From Armadillidium nasatum (lineage: Eukaryota > Arthropoda > Malacostraca > Isopoda > Armadillidiidae): a stretch of DNA of 42,500 nt. Below the pieces are notes generated by a model. It was not told the origin of the DNA. It searched no databases and saw only the letters and a list, made by a program, of their open reading frames with translations. The first letter of the stretch is position 1, and the number at the start of each line of letters is the position of its first letter. Made by a program: the position numbers and the translations under genes. The stretch is taken from assembly GCA_009176605.1 (NCBI GenBank), contig SEYY01024094.1, positions 42,501-85,000 on the forward strand. Direction: 5' to 3'. Of this stretch, positions 15,769 to 34,562 are shown one piece after another.

Positions 15769-16019
15769 GTTCTTCTCTTTATGTCTCATTGAGATTTGAA
15801 TTAAGGTATTTTTTTACAATGATCACAAATAATAGCAATAATGAAAAAACCATGCTGGTTCAACTGACAATTTGATTATATCATTAAAACTTGAAATATT
15901 AAAAAAGTCAACAGAAAATAAATACAAAATCAAAAAATATTTTTAATACATCAGTTCATTAAATGAAAACTATATTTAAAAACATACATTTACAGGGGAA
16001 AAACAAAAAAGTTTCTTAC

Positions 16020-16186
16020 CTCAAGTTGATTAGCATATTTCATAACTAATACACTTTTCTTTTCGAAGAGAAAATTAAAGAGATCCAAAGCTTCCTTTTT
16101 TGCATTGATAAATCTATTATCACAAGCAACTGCTTTACAAAATTCAACAAGACCACCTTCTTTAAAAAGGATGCTAATACACAAAT
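16020..16186 (-). CDS. PRKDC: PRKDC exon 2
   Basis: Codes residues 50-105, beginning DLCISILFKEGG and ending NQLE. The acceptor is TTATTTTAG|ATTTG and the donor is GAG|GTAAGA. The exon enters in phase 1 and leaves in phase 0. ALDLFNFLFEKK aligns with the human segment containing KFLCIFLEK, an early HEAT-like helix pair. Confidence 0.85.
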
Positions 16187-16333
16187 CTAAAATAACAAAA
16201 TTATGAAAAAAGAAAATCAACTGCTAAAATCATTACTAAAAATGCTATAAAGTTAAATGCACACCTATTGCAAACTTGTAATTTCAAAAAACAATATTAA
16301 ACATTGACTATAAGATCTTTTATTAGTAATTAC

Positions 16334-16481
16334 CTTCATCTTCAGAAGATAATCCAGTTGTGATAATTTCTGACAAATCAACAATGGCATCTTTGGTACT
16401 TTCTGAATCTCCAATTCCTATTTCATTTATTTTAATTAGCTTGTCCTCAACTTCTTTAACTCTTTGAGAGCCCATTTTCAT
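16334..16481 (-). CDS. PRKDC: PRKDC exon 1 (start codon)
   Basis: Codes residues 1-49 plus one base. The frame opens with two in-frame ATGs (16481 and 16475); the second, in the context AAAATGG, may be the stronger start. An in-frame TGA lies about eight codons upstream, so the protein must begin in this exon. The donor reads AAG|GTAATT. The sequence is rich in E, K and I and is only weakly conserved, as expected for this end of DNA-PKcs. A possible acceptor (TTTTTTCAG at about 16550) suggests a 5'UTR intron that would hold the (TA)n array just beyond. Confidence 0.75.
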
Positions 16482-16720
<239 letters not shown>

Positions 16721-17199
16721 TATATTATATGTATATTATTGGTTTATTGTATTATATTTAATATATTTTTTTGTTTGATGGTTCATTGTATGTTGCATGT
16801 GTAGTTGGGCTTGGTTTTGCTTTTATCTTTGCATGAATGAACTGATAACTAGGGAAAGGATAGACCTAGTCTTTTGTGCATGTATTAGTATTGCAATTGT
16901 TATTATTATTATTTGTTTGGACTGGGACAGTCTCGATAGGCCCTTGTGGCTTCTAACTGTCTCTATTTTCCTATGTTCCTATGTCTCTAGTTTGTGTTCT
17001 TCTGTTGTATATCTTTTAAGATATTACCTTTCGACAGAAAATACTAATAACTCCCTCAAACACAGGCAATTACAAGGAAAAGTTCCAACATTATCACTGA
17101 CTAAAAATATTTCGGCCTTTTGGCACTATAATTTAAAAACCATCAGTCTGTCACAGACAAAGACTATGGTCACCACAAATTAGCAACCATTGTCGATGT

Positions 17200-17521
17200 T
17201 GCCTGGTTGCCACCTTTCATTAAAGCTAGATTAATGTTATTTCAAAATATCAAACTATATATTTTTAAAAAAATTAGCAAAATGGACGAAAAATATTTGT
17301 TTATGTTAGAGTTAACCTAAAGTATGTATTGTTATTAATGTACAAATATTTTCTTTGTTACCATTCAGTAAAAACTATGTTCCATTATGTAGGCAACTTG
17401 TGTAATAATTGTGGTGATCATAGACTTTTACTGTAGTTAAAGTCTATGGTGGTGATGAACCATAGACTTTAACTTAAAGTCTATGTGATGACCATCCTGT
17501 CCTTATTCTGGCAACCAGGCA
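17200..17521. mobile_element. MITE-like unit with 13-bp inverted ends
   Basis: TGCCTGGTTGCCA at 17200-17212 is repeated exactly in inverse at 17509-17521, giving a 322-bp unit. Inside, at 17425-17495, several CATAGACTTTA / TAAAGTCTATG words in both orientations make a foldback core. No coding frame. No clear target duplication was found, so calling it a transposon is tentative. Confidence 0.5.
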
Positions 17522-18095
17522 CTAGCGGTTGGCACAAGCTCAACTAAGTTTTCTGCTTTCCCTTTTTTAGCCTAGAAACAAGAGTCTTTTTCTGCTACTT
17601 TCCCGCACGTATGATCTAGTTTGTTACTCAGGTATCACATGCCAATGCCCATGCTGGTGAAGTGCATGTTAAGCATACTAAGGTAAGGTAGGTAGGTAGT
17701 TTGTTACTCGTCGTTTCGTGAATACTAAACTTTTGTCAGCACATAGCGTTTTCTTCTCATTAACCCGGTATTTACTGAGGGAACCGTTGAAGCTTTAAAA
17801 GCCCACCGCACATGCAGTTTCTCATACCTGTTTGTTGATGCTATACTAGCATACCGTTTATTTAAGTACGCAACTAGGTTATGAATAGTGTTGTTCTTAG
17901 TTTTCTATTTCATTTGATCAATTTTGTGATAATCCTACTCCAGTGTTATTTATTCATTCTCTTTTGCAAAGTCTTGAGTATTATTTTATATATAGATTTC
18001 AATTAATGTTTAATTAAGATTGATTCTTGTTAAGACGCGATTGCAGTCCACGTTCACTCAGAGGTTTGCGCTCACCAGGGTCCGCTTGTTAAAAA
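17522..18095. other. Unassigned intergenic sequence
   Basis: Moderate-GC stretch compared with its surroundings, with a short GGTAGGTAGGTAG run near 17690. It may be an old repeat, but no open frame or motif could be named. Confidence 0.4.
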
Positions 18096-18139
18096 ATGCC
18101 CGATCGAATGAAGATCGCCTGCTGGAAACCCACTCATGA

Positions 18140-18480
18140 TATTATCATTACTAATTATTATTTTCTTTTGTTATGTTTATTATTATGTTTCTTTTTCTTA
18201 TTATTATTTATGTTTTTCTTATATTTATTATTTTCCTTTGTTATATTTATTATTATTTTTCTTTTTTATATTTATTATTTTTTTCTTTTGGCATATTATT
18301 ATTATTATTATTATTTTTGTCATATTTATTATTATTTTCTATTGTTATATTTATTATTATTTTCTTTTGTTTCATATGTTATTATTATTTTTTTTCTTAT
18401 TATTATTATATTTCCTTTGTTCTCTATATTAATTATTATTTTCTTCTGCTCTTTATATTTATTTTCATCTCTATTATGTC
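18140..18480 (+). repeat. Degenerate T-rich minisatellite
   Basis: Repeats of roughly 30-36 bases on the theme TTTTCTTTTGTTATATTTAT followed by TATTATTA, with variable copies. The apparent hydrophobic open frames across it are a product of the repeat. Confidence 0.65.
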
Positions 18481-18653
18481 ATTCTAATTATTTTTTAAAA
18501 ATCAGAGTACAAATAAAAATGAGTTTGTAGGTTTAAGAAAAAAACTATATTTTATTTTTATTAATTATTATAACATACATACAGTATATACACATATAAT
18601 AGCTACATAATACATTACATAGCATTTTATTAAGATAACATACAGAAAATAAC

Positions 18654-18788
<135 letters not shown>

Positions 18789-19585
18789 TCCTCCGGTGGG
18801 CAAAGGCCAGAGGCCTACCAAATTCCACCGGAGTTGGGAAAGGTCTATATCATGGTCGATGGTGGCCGACGTGTCCAGATACACGGCGTTTGAAAGTATG
18901 CAAGTCAAAGGAAGTTGGGAAAACAGATAAGGGAGTGTGTTCCAGACTTTACCAGTAGAGTATATGTAAGATTGAGCATAGCGGTTAAGTCTGGGGTCGG
19001 AGAGTTGGACAGAGAAAGGATGAGACTGTGTAGAAAGGCGTGTCGCACGAGCTCTTCTCAATGGAGGAGGTATGCAACGAGAGAGTTCAGAAGAGCAGTG
19101 TCCGTTGTAATAGCGATAGTAAGAGAGAGAGTGACGCAACAATTCGACGGGCAGAAAGAGATTGGAAGAGAGTTAGTAAGAGCAGGAGAGTTGATGAGAC
19201 GAAAAGCCCTAGACTCCACCTTTTCTAGGAGAGCTGTTGTGTGGAACCACCCCAGATGTGCGAAGCATACTCCATACAGGGACGAACAACACCCCTATAC
19301 AGAGCAAGCAACTGGGGTGGCGTGAAGAATCTGAAGGCGCCTCAGAACACCCAACCTCTTAGAAGCTTGTTTAGAAAGAGAAGTAATGTGATCTTTCCAA
19401 GAAAGATCACGAGAAAAAGAAACACCAAGAATATTAAGGACAGATGAAGGTTTGAGTTGAGTGTTTTCGAAGAAGATATCATAGTTGTGTGGAAGATTGT
19501 GTCGAGTGGAGAGATGGAGGAACTGAGTTTTTGAGGCATTGAAAACAACCATGTTTTCTCTGCCCAATTTGAAATACGAGAAAGA

Positions 19586-20308
19586 TCAGAGGTTAGTTGT
19601 TCCAAGGCTACCCTTCTCGAGTCTATAACTGCTGTTGGGTGGGACGTTTTTCAAAATGAAAGGAGTAATGAAGGGTGGAGTCATCAGCATAGGAGTGGAT
19701 AGGAGATGAGTAATGGAGAGAAGGTCATTAATGAAAGTAGAAAAGTGTTGGGGATAGGACAGAACCTGAGGAACACCACTATTAATAGATTTAAAGGATG
19801 AACGGTGGCCGTCTACAACAGCTGCTATAGAACGACCGGAAAGGAAATTAGAGAGAAGATCACAGAGAGAAGGATAGATTCCGAAAGAGGGAAGTTTAGA
19901 AATCAAAGCTTTGTGCCAGACTCTATCGAAGGCTTTCGATATGTCCAGCGCCACAGCAAAAGATTCACCGAAATGCCGAAGAGCGGAGGACCAAGAGTCA
20001 GAGAGAAGGGAAAGAAGATCACCAGTAGAGCGTTTCTTACGAAAGCCATACTGGCGATCAGAGATAAGATTAGAAGAATTGAGATGTTTCCAAATCTTCC
20101 TGTTAAGGATAGATTCGAAAACTTTAGAAAGAACGGAGGTTAAAGAAATAGGACGGTAGTTGGAGGGTTGAGAGGGGTCCCCCTTCTTCGGCACAGGTTG
20201 AATGAGCGCACGTTTCCAGCAAGAAGGGAAGGTTGAAGTAGAAAGACAAAGACGAAATAGTTTACCAAGGCAGGGTGCAAGCTCGGAAGCACAAGTTTTG
20301 AGAACCAC
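19586..20308 (-). pseudogene. LINE reverse transcriptase palm
   Basis: The longest intact RT frame of this element (240 codons). It carries WKRALIQPVPKKGDPSQPSN, the SNYRPISLTSVLSK core, YGFRKKRSTGD and LDISKAFDRVWHKAL. After NSGVPQ the frame shifts, so the catalytic SYADDS is read in a different frame just downstream. The disruption sits between the template-grip motif and the active-site box. Confidence 0.85.
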
Positions 20309-20900
20309 AGGAGGATACCATCAGGACCGTACGCCTTCTTAGTATTAAGCTCAGAGAGAGCAGAAATGACGTCTTTAGAAGAAATTCTAATTTTAGGCAT
20401 AAATGAGTTAGAGGGGGTTGAAGGAGGAGGAATAGCTCCGGAATCGTCTAAGGTTGAATTAAGGCAAAAGTTTGAGCAAAGAGTTCAGCTTTAGAAGAAG
20501 GTAAAACAGCAGTTGTGCCGTCGGAAGATATTAAAGGAGGGAAAGAGGAAGAAGCAAAGTTAGAGTTGACATTTTTTGCAAAATGCCAGAAAGGCGAAGA
20601 AGAGGAACCAGAAAGATTATTGCATTTTTTAACGGAGAAAAGAGTTTTTAGTGTTACGAAGGATAGATTTTGCACGATTCCGGGATGAAATATAAGTTGC
20701 GAAGTTTCAGGAGTTTGAAGACGACGGTAATCCCTGAAGGCAGCATCCCTGCGGCGGATAGCACGAGAACAAGCAGAGTTAAACCAAGGTTTGTTAGGTT
20801 TAGTAGAAGGGAAAGAATATGGAATGTATGCCTCCATGCCAGAGAGAATCACCTCGGTATGCGTTCTGCACACTCCGAGGGACCCCTCCCACGGAAGCAA
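20140..20900 (-). pseudogene. LINE linker between endonuclease and RT
   Basis: Minus-strand fragments with [61 protein letters not shown] and TKKAYGPDGI, in that order. This is the conserved region joining endonuclease to reverse transcriptase in this LINE family. The frame breaks near 20450. A second copy of part of it lies at 24098-24362. Confidence 0.8.
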
Positions 20901-22029
20901 TAATCATTCCACGGGAAATAAAAAGAGTACAGCAAGTCCGACCAGCTTGCGGCACAAAATGCCACAAACGTTTCCTTTCCGTGAAGGGGGTCTTTCCTGC
21001 GGAAGACTTGAAGAGATAGGAAGAGGATACAGAGATAAGAAGATGATCGGAGGAACCCAGAGGAGGAAAGAGTTTAACAGTATAAGGAGAAGGATTAGAA
21101 GTTAGGAAAAGGTCAAGAATGTTGGGTTCATCTCCAAGACGATCAGGGATACGAGTAGGGAGCTGCACCAACTGCTCAAGGTCGTTTTGGATAGCGAAAT
21201 GGAAGGCACGTTCACCAGCTGTATCATGAGAACTAGAAGAAAGCCATTGGCGGTGGTGAACATTGAAATCACCTAATATGATGATTTCAGAGAAAGGAGA
21301 AGAAGAGAGAATGTGCTCTATTTTGGAGTTTAAATAGTCGAAGAATTTTAATAGTCAGTAGAATTAGGAGATAAATAGAACAAATGAATTTAGTCGTAGA
21401 GTGGCAAGAGAGCCTAAGCCATAAGGTGGAAAATTCAGAAGACTCCAAATTAGAGACACGAGAACAAACAACATCGTTGCGCACATATGCGCAACAACCG
21501 CCTTTGGCTGAAAATTGAGGATAGAGACAGTAGGAGGAAACAGAATAGGGTTTGCTGTCAGAACGCTCAAACATCTGAGTTTCGGTTAAGAATAAGAGAT
21601 GAGGTTAGAAGAAGAGAGATGGTGTTCAACAAAGTGGAAATTAGAGTGAAGACCGCGAATGTTTGCAGAAATTAATGAAAAAAAAGACCGTGCATCAGGG
21701 CAAGCCGGCGGCCGAGGTCTTGGTGGCACCAACCCCATCACCGGAGGCCACCAACTCCCAAGTGGTGATGGGGAAGGGGTGGATGAGGGGCTATCTTTGG
21801 AAGCCGCCCCCTGGCTTCTCCGAGGCTACCGAAGTTGACGCCATTTTTATTTTATTTTTTTATTTTTAAGATGTGTTAGAAATGTTTTATGTATGTAAAG
21901 GAGAGCCACTCCGTGTAGATAGAAGGTGAGCGCGAAAGGAGCGAACCATTGGGCACCGGGATGAATTACCTTTAACATCCCGTATACCCAAAGGGGGTAT
22001 TCATCGCTTCGGAGCGCTATTCCTCCCCG

Positions 22030-24060
<2,031 letters not shown>

Positions 24061-24097
24061 ATTTTAGCGGAGCCATTGGTAGGAGAGTAATTGCATT

Positions 24098-24362
24098 TTC
24101 TACTCAGAAAAGTTTTTAGTACATATATATATTTTGCACGATTTCGGGATAAAATGTAAGTTGCATGAGTTTCAGAAGCTTGAAGACGACGTTAGTCCCT
24201 GAAGAAAGCATCCCTGCAACGGATAGCACGAAAACAAGCGAGTTAAAACAAGGTTTGTTGGGTTTAGTAAAAGGGAAAGAATATGGAATGTACGCTTCCA
24301 TGCCAGAGAGAATCACCTAGGTTATGCACTCTGCACACTCAGAGGGACCCCCCTCATGGAAA
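24098..24362 (-). mobile_element. LINE linker fragment
   Basis: Clear diverged copy of 20634-20899 in the LINE to the left, same orientation. It encodes [20 protein letters not shown], then frameshifts. It is truncated on both sides, by (TA)n on the right. It carries a small TACATATATATA expansion at 24119 that the other copy lacks. Confidence 0.8.
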
Positions 24363-24371
24363 ATTAGAAAA

Positions 24372-25010
<639 letters not shown>

Positions 25011-25705
25011 ATAGTTTGCCTCAGGAAATGAATAGTAGTTTAATTACAAATACAAATTTTATATCCATGGGTGATTGGCAACGTAATTTCACTCATTCTA
25101 TTTTTTCTAGAAACTCTTAAATATTTTTAAAACTTTTATTATATGGGTTAACTTATGAATACTTACTTATATGAAGAGGTACAGATATGAAACTGCAACC
25201 AAATCGTTCTAAACATCAAGTCACATAAGTTCAAGACCATTATTTAGTTTGACTAACATAAAAAGTAAAGTTCCTATAAAGTGCAAATATTTTTTTTTTT
25301 AGTACTTGGAACGTTATACAGTATTTTGACTTCAGGCATAAACTTGAAATAAAAAATATTCAGGAACAGCACTAAAAATCATTCTAGAATTGGAATTCCC
25401 ATTACAAACTCTTCGGTCATGTATTTGAAAGTGAACCTTGGATACTCAAGATAAAATGTTCATACGTTTTTTATTATAAAGATGGTTTTCTCATAGAAGC
25501 ATATGGAATAAGAAAAAAATACACATTTGAAACCGTGTCGAAATTAATAAGAAATAAAATGAAAACCGACACGTCAAAACGAAAGAAAATATAGCTATAA
25601 GAAACTTACTTAAAGCCACTGATCTCTACCTTCTTTTCTACAACAGAAAACTTTTGAAACGAGAAAAATACAAATTCTATCTGGTATAAACACATTTCAT
25701 AAAGC

Positions 25706-25707
<2 letters not shown>

Positions 25708-25748
<41 letters not shown>
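25708..25748. repeat. Poly(A) tract
   Basis: About 41 A residues on the plus strand. The zinc-finger gene reads on the minus strand, so this is not its poly(A) tail. It could be the scar of a plus-strand retro-insertion. Confidence 0.9.
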
Positions 25749-25749
<1 letters not shown>

Positions 25750-25798
25750 AATGAAATTAAAAGGGTAAAGTAAATAATACATAGTAGCAGGGCAAAGA

Positions 25799-25804
25799 TT
25801 TATT
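25799..25804 (-). terminator. Candidate polyadenylation signal of the zinc-finger gene
   Basis: AATAAA on the minus strand about 120 bases past the stop codon. Such hexamers are common in AT-rich DNA, so support is modest. Confidence 0.35.
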
Positions 25805-25923
25805 TTTCCAATGACTATCTTTGAAAATTATAAAATAAACTAATGAAAAATAATTTAACATACGTTTGAAAATAAAAATTCTTAAATCCACTTCGTTTTC
25901 TTTTACTGTTTTATAAAAGAAAT

Positions 25924-27804
25924 TCAAGTTTCTTTATCTACAAATATTTCGTCCTTAATTTCACTTGATGCATTAGATATATGGTTTTCGAATGATAAGC
26001 TCCAACTATGAATAAAATCCCAAAACTGCTTTTCATGTTCTGGAGATTTTGGACAGTGATGCTCTAATAAGGATAAGTTATTTGAAAATCTTTTCAAACA
26101 TCGGCAACATACCAAAAGTTTTTCACTCATATGGCGTTTTTCCCTAATGCCATTTATTTCTGCTTTGTGACATTGTAAATGTTTTTGGTAAATTGATGAC
26201 TGAGCAAACTTATTGTCACAATAAGAACAATGATATAAATGCCTTGGAAACTCACAGTTGTTCTGGATATCTTCTAATTTTTCTTTTGATGTTGATAGAG
26301 CTTTACTTGAAGATTTATTTTTGTGAGATAAAGATGAATGATTTTTTAGCAGACATTGACTCTCAAAAAGAGATGGACATAAATTACACAAATACGGTTC
26401 CTTTCCTGTATTTTTATTTAAATGTCTTTTGAGACCAATTTTCTGACAATATTGAGTTTTGCAATATTGGCAAGAAAATGGTTTGATGGCAGAGTGAACT
26501 GCCATGTGTGTATTGAGGCTATTTTTTTTATAATATGTTTTATGACACTGTTCACATTTAAATGGCTTAATACCAAGATGTTTGTTTTTATGTCTACTTA
26601 GTTCATATTTTGAACAATAAGCATTTTGGGCATTTAGAACATTTATAAGGGGCTTCATTTGTATGAGTGTAGGAATGCCTTATTAAATTTTTTTTCCATC
26701 GAAATGACCTATTGCATATTTTACATTCAAAAATATTTGCTTCTGAATGAGTGACTGTATGGGCGAAGAACAGCTTTTTAGAATTAAATACCTTGCAGCA
26801 CAGAGTGCATTGGTACTTGCTAACAGTATTCGTGTCAGATTTAAAGTTATTTTCAATATCTTTTTGATTGTCATCTACATCAGAACTGCTAGAAGAAACA
26901 ATCACTTTCATTATAGATGACTCACTGTGTATTTGCAAATGTTTTCGTAACAAACATCCAGTTTCAAATTTGGAAGAGCATTTAGAACAAGAATAGGAAT
27001 CTCTATCAGTGTTTTTCTTTAAATGTCTACTTAAGTTCCCCAATTGAGAAAACTCCGTTTTACAATAATCACAATAAAATTTTTGGGAATTAGATTTATG
27101 GATATTCTCATGCGCTATTAAATTACTACTTTTGGAGAAAGTTTTTTTACATGCATAACAAGTGTATAAAAATCCACCGTTATGCCTTTTCATGTGATCA
27201 TTGTATGCCACTACACTTTTAAACTGAACTGGACATTTGGTACACTGGAAATTATGGTCTTTTAAATGAGATTTTAAATGTTTTTTATACTTAAATGTTT
27301 TCCCACAAAGTTTACATAAAAATGGATTTGCATCGGCATGAGCTCGCATATGATTTCTTAGCGAATATACATTATCAAAATCTTGATAACAAATAGAACA
27401 AGAATTTGCATTTGATTTTAATAAATCCTTTTTAATATAAAAATTTTTATGGCATGATGACCTCATATGACGCTTGTATGTAGCATAAAAATAAAATGAA
27501 CGAGAACAAACATTGCAACTATGAGGTTTTGTCCCAGCATGAGTTAATTTGTGTTCCTCAAAACGATGTTTGTCATTTATTCCTTTTCTACAAACTGGGC
27601 AAAAATATAAATACTGGCCGGTATGTAAGGACATATGATTCTTAAGATACTTTTCTTTCCGGAAACTAATATTACATTCAGTACACTGAAATGATTTTAT
27701 TCCAGAGTGAATTGAGAGGTGGTCTTTGAGTGACGAAAGTTTGGTAAATGATTTAGAACAGACTGGGCAAATGCAAGTTTTATCTTCTTTATCATTCTCC
27801 ATAT
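25924..27804 (-). CDS. C2H2 zinc-finger protein, about 18 fingers, one frameshift
   Basis: One large exon reading [20 protein letters not shown] onward. It holds about 18 C2H2 units with typical spacing (C-x2-C-x12-H-x3-5-H), several joined by TGxxPY/F-like linkers, so it is probably a nuclear DNA-binding regulator. The first frame (27802-26603) covers twelve fingers and the start of the thirteenth; the rest (to 25924) is one base out of phase. Removing one base from TTTT at 26624-26627 would restore [14 protein letters not shown], a normal finger. This points to a sequencing error or a very recent mutation, not an old pseudogene. Two fingers have Asn for the last His. Immediately before the ATG, TTTCAG|AT looks like a splice acceptor fed by (TA)n, so an upstream exon is likely. 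The orthologue was not identified. Confidence 0.82.
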
Positions 27805-27807
27805 CTG

Positions 27808-28072
<265 letters not shown>

Positions 28073-28171
28073 AGATTTGTCCGGTTGCTATCTGGTTATC
28101 CAGCATTTTTTTTTTTTTTTTTTTTTAATATAAAAATAAAATATATTATTCTTTACATTCATACCTGCTTG

Positions 28172-28698
<527 letters not shown>

Positions 28699-28699
28699 A

Positions 28700-29369
28700 T
28701 ATAAAATTCATGTATTTTTCCTATTTCTGTCCAACCAACCAAACAACACACACACACATTAGGGTTATGACTTTTTGTATATGTGCATTCCTGTTCCAGA
28801 AATGGATAAACTTTTTCTAAAAAGTTATGAAAAAGGCTTTAATTATGTTTAAGTTTTTAAACTTCCATCTTTCAAAGGTAGAAAGCTAGAAAGTCTAAAG
28901 GAAATAGTGAAGGAAGTAACAAGTTTAAGTAAAAAAATTAATGAATTTCAAACATTTATTAATTCAAGTTGTACAAGCAAACCTGCTAAAGTGCTGAGCA
29001 CCTACAAGGAATGTGTAAAACAAGGAAAATAAGATCAATTGTATGTAAGGTTTTACATCACCAAAAAAAAAAAAAATAAAAAAAATAAAATAAAATGGTG
29101 AATGGTTATGCAGTGATGAGAGGTTATTTCAACTGAAGATCAAAAGGAAAGATGAGGTTGGGTATACAACTAGGAAGATCGCGAGTTTCCGAACAAAAGA
29201 AAAATCCACTTGGAACCAACTTCAACAACAGAAACAACATCGTCAACCTATGAAATCGAACAGAGACTGAGAGTGAATATCAAGAATCTGTAAATTCAGA
29301 TGAACAATCCACACGTACAAGCAAGAAATATAGTAAAATCAAAACAGCAACCACACTAGTAACATTTAC
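28700..29369 (+). other. Unassigned AT-rich sequence, possibly 5' part of the transposase remnant
   Basis: Contains a small (CA)n run near 28746 and one short readable stretch near 28868-29030 (FKGRKLESLKEIVKEVTS). No family could be named. Confidence 0.35.
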
Positions 29370-29900
29370 AAAGTTATCAACACGCGAAGCAGCAACCATT
29401 TGTTAACAATTATTCTCAAGAAGGAATAGAAGTTGAAATACTTTCACAATCTGGTATTTACAAAGCCACTATTAAAGCTGCTAAACTTAAAGAAGGGGGG
29501 TGAAGAAAACACTTCAGTTAGAAAAGTGGTCATTGCATTTTTATGGCAAACGTATTGATGGTCAAAAATATCATTTAATAATTTTGAAGAATGAATGAAT
29601 GGAAGTTAAGTTAGAGGCACTACATCTACTAAATGGAAAAGCAGATATGCATATACAGAAATAACAGCTGTTCTCGATGAATAGTTTATGGAAGAGTATA
29701 ATTATGATTGTTGCCAAAACTTCGAATGTGAACACCGGAAGACGAAATTGGATTGTTATCAAGTTACAAAGACTGTGCGTAAAAGAAACTGGAAGAACCA
29801 CAATTCAGTGGTTGTCAACTCATATTCTTAACTGGGTGCCTTGCGTAGTAATTGATTGTGAACTTGGAGGCAACAACACATTACTCAATTCGGAATAACA
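29370..29900 (+). pseudogene. Decayed transposase-like gene
   Basis: Pieces in shifting frames: TREAATIC near 29386, GIYKATIKAAKLKEGG, WSLHFYGKRIDGQKYHLIIL near 29530, VKLEALHLLNGKADMHIQK, then SLWKSIIMIVAKTSNVNTGR near 29680 and CELGGNNTLLNSE near 29860. The pattern (an FYGKRIDG-like strand, IMIVAKTSNVNTG, then a CQ-containing stretch) suggests an RNase-H-fold DNA transposase, perhaps hAT-like. That is recall, not proof. It has many stops and is not functional. Confidence 0.45.
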
Positions 29901-30839
29901 ATTTATCCCAAAGCTTATGAAGAACTACAAAAAGCTCAAAATGAATTTCAACAATGATAAAGAGATTAATGAAAGAGGATAGAATGCAGAAATGAATTTC
30001 TTATTTCACTTAACTAGAGTTTTCAGCTTTTAATAAGAAACGAAGACTTCATAAAGTGAAGTTTCAGCATATACCTAAATTAAGTAATGTAATATGGAAT
30101 TCTTGTGCAATAATAGCTCTTTGGCATTTATTTTATTTTAACAAAAAAAAAAAGAACCTTACTACTTGTAATTTTGTAGATTAATCTCTTACAGATGGGC
30201 AGAGCATTGATATATTGACCAAATGCACAGTGCAGATGATTATCAGAAACAATGCAGCTTTTTGAAGGTTCATAAAAAAGTATTAAACTGTGAAAAAGTT
30301 TTCAAGTTCAGACCCATGAAGACTGGACATTCACAGAATAAATCATTGTGCAGAATGGGCAATCAAAATCTTTCTAACATCTGTAAAAAGAAAGAGAAAC
30401 TCCAGCTTAGATTTATTTTTCTTAACAAAACATAATTCTATATTTTGTCATTAAACTAAATACCCCACAATCTTTTTCGTTATATAGATATTAGTACTTG
30501 TTGAATGGATATGTAATTTGGATATGTAATTGTTAAATGCTAAAAAAGGTAAAATTTACTATCCAATTACACCACTCAAGTTTGAAAATCTTCTGAAATA
30601 TTTTGATTTGTACCTCATACATGTATATAGTGATATTGATATTTCAGTTTAGGGGAGACTTTTTTTTCAAACACTAGAGCAAATTTTCATTGCTCTTTTA
30701 CCGAAGTTCATCAATTATGTCACAGAAACACAGGGGACTAGTTAAAGGTATTACATCAGATTTATATTATATTTATAGGTAGTTTAATCTCAATTATATT
30801 TAAGGAAATGTTACATTTTGAAATTTACTAAAAGGATGG

Positions 30840-34035
<3,196 letters not shown>

Positions 34036-34164
34036 GTAATAAGTGAAAATTTTTGTCACCACCACTCACGGGTCGGGGTCGGTGGGTACGGGGGGGCAGA
34101 CAAACATTCGTGTGCCATGCATTTGCAACTTGTATTATAATATACATTATTGCAGTACAGCAAT

Positions 34165-34318
<154 letters not shown>

Positions 34319-34562
34319 GATTTTTTTTTTTTAGATAGGCAGCCCACTAACATGAAAGCACTGACAACCTATTATTTCCATTTTTAGCTTCAACATATTT
34401 TAAAATATAGCAACTCGTCAAAGCATTGAAAGATTTTTTTTTTTTCTTTTCCTGAGAGCGGACCTCACCAACGCGGGCATGTGAGAGGTTTTATAATGGC
34501 GGCAAACGATATTATGATGTCATAATTATTCCTTTTATTTTAAACTTTTTTTTTTTAATTTG

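Noticed and set aside
18096..18530. Hydrophobic frame of about 144 codons that looks like a membrane protein
   Set aside because: The hydrophobicity comes from a degenerate TTATTATTTTCT minisatellite; three frames look equally membrane-like.
18915..21675. Plus-strand frames opposite the minus-strand LINE
   Set aside because: They are antisense shadows of the endonuclease and RT frames, with no motifs of their own.
25708..25748. Poly(A) tract as evidence that the zinc-finger gene is a retrocopy
   Set aside because: The tract is A on the plus strand, whereas a minus-strand retrocopy would leave T on the plus strand at this side; a candidate upstream acceptor also argues against it.
30223..30435. 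Plus-strand frame of 70 codons downstream of the transposase remnant
   Set aside because: No motif recognised; may be decayed element DNA but cannot be supported as a gene.
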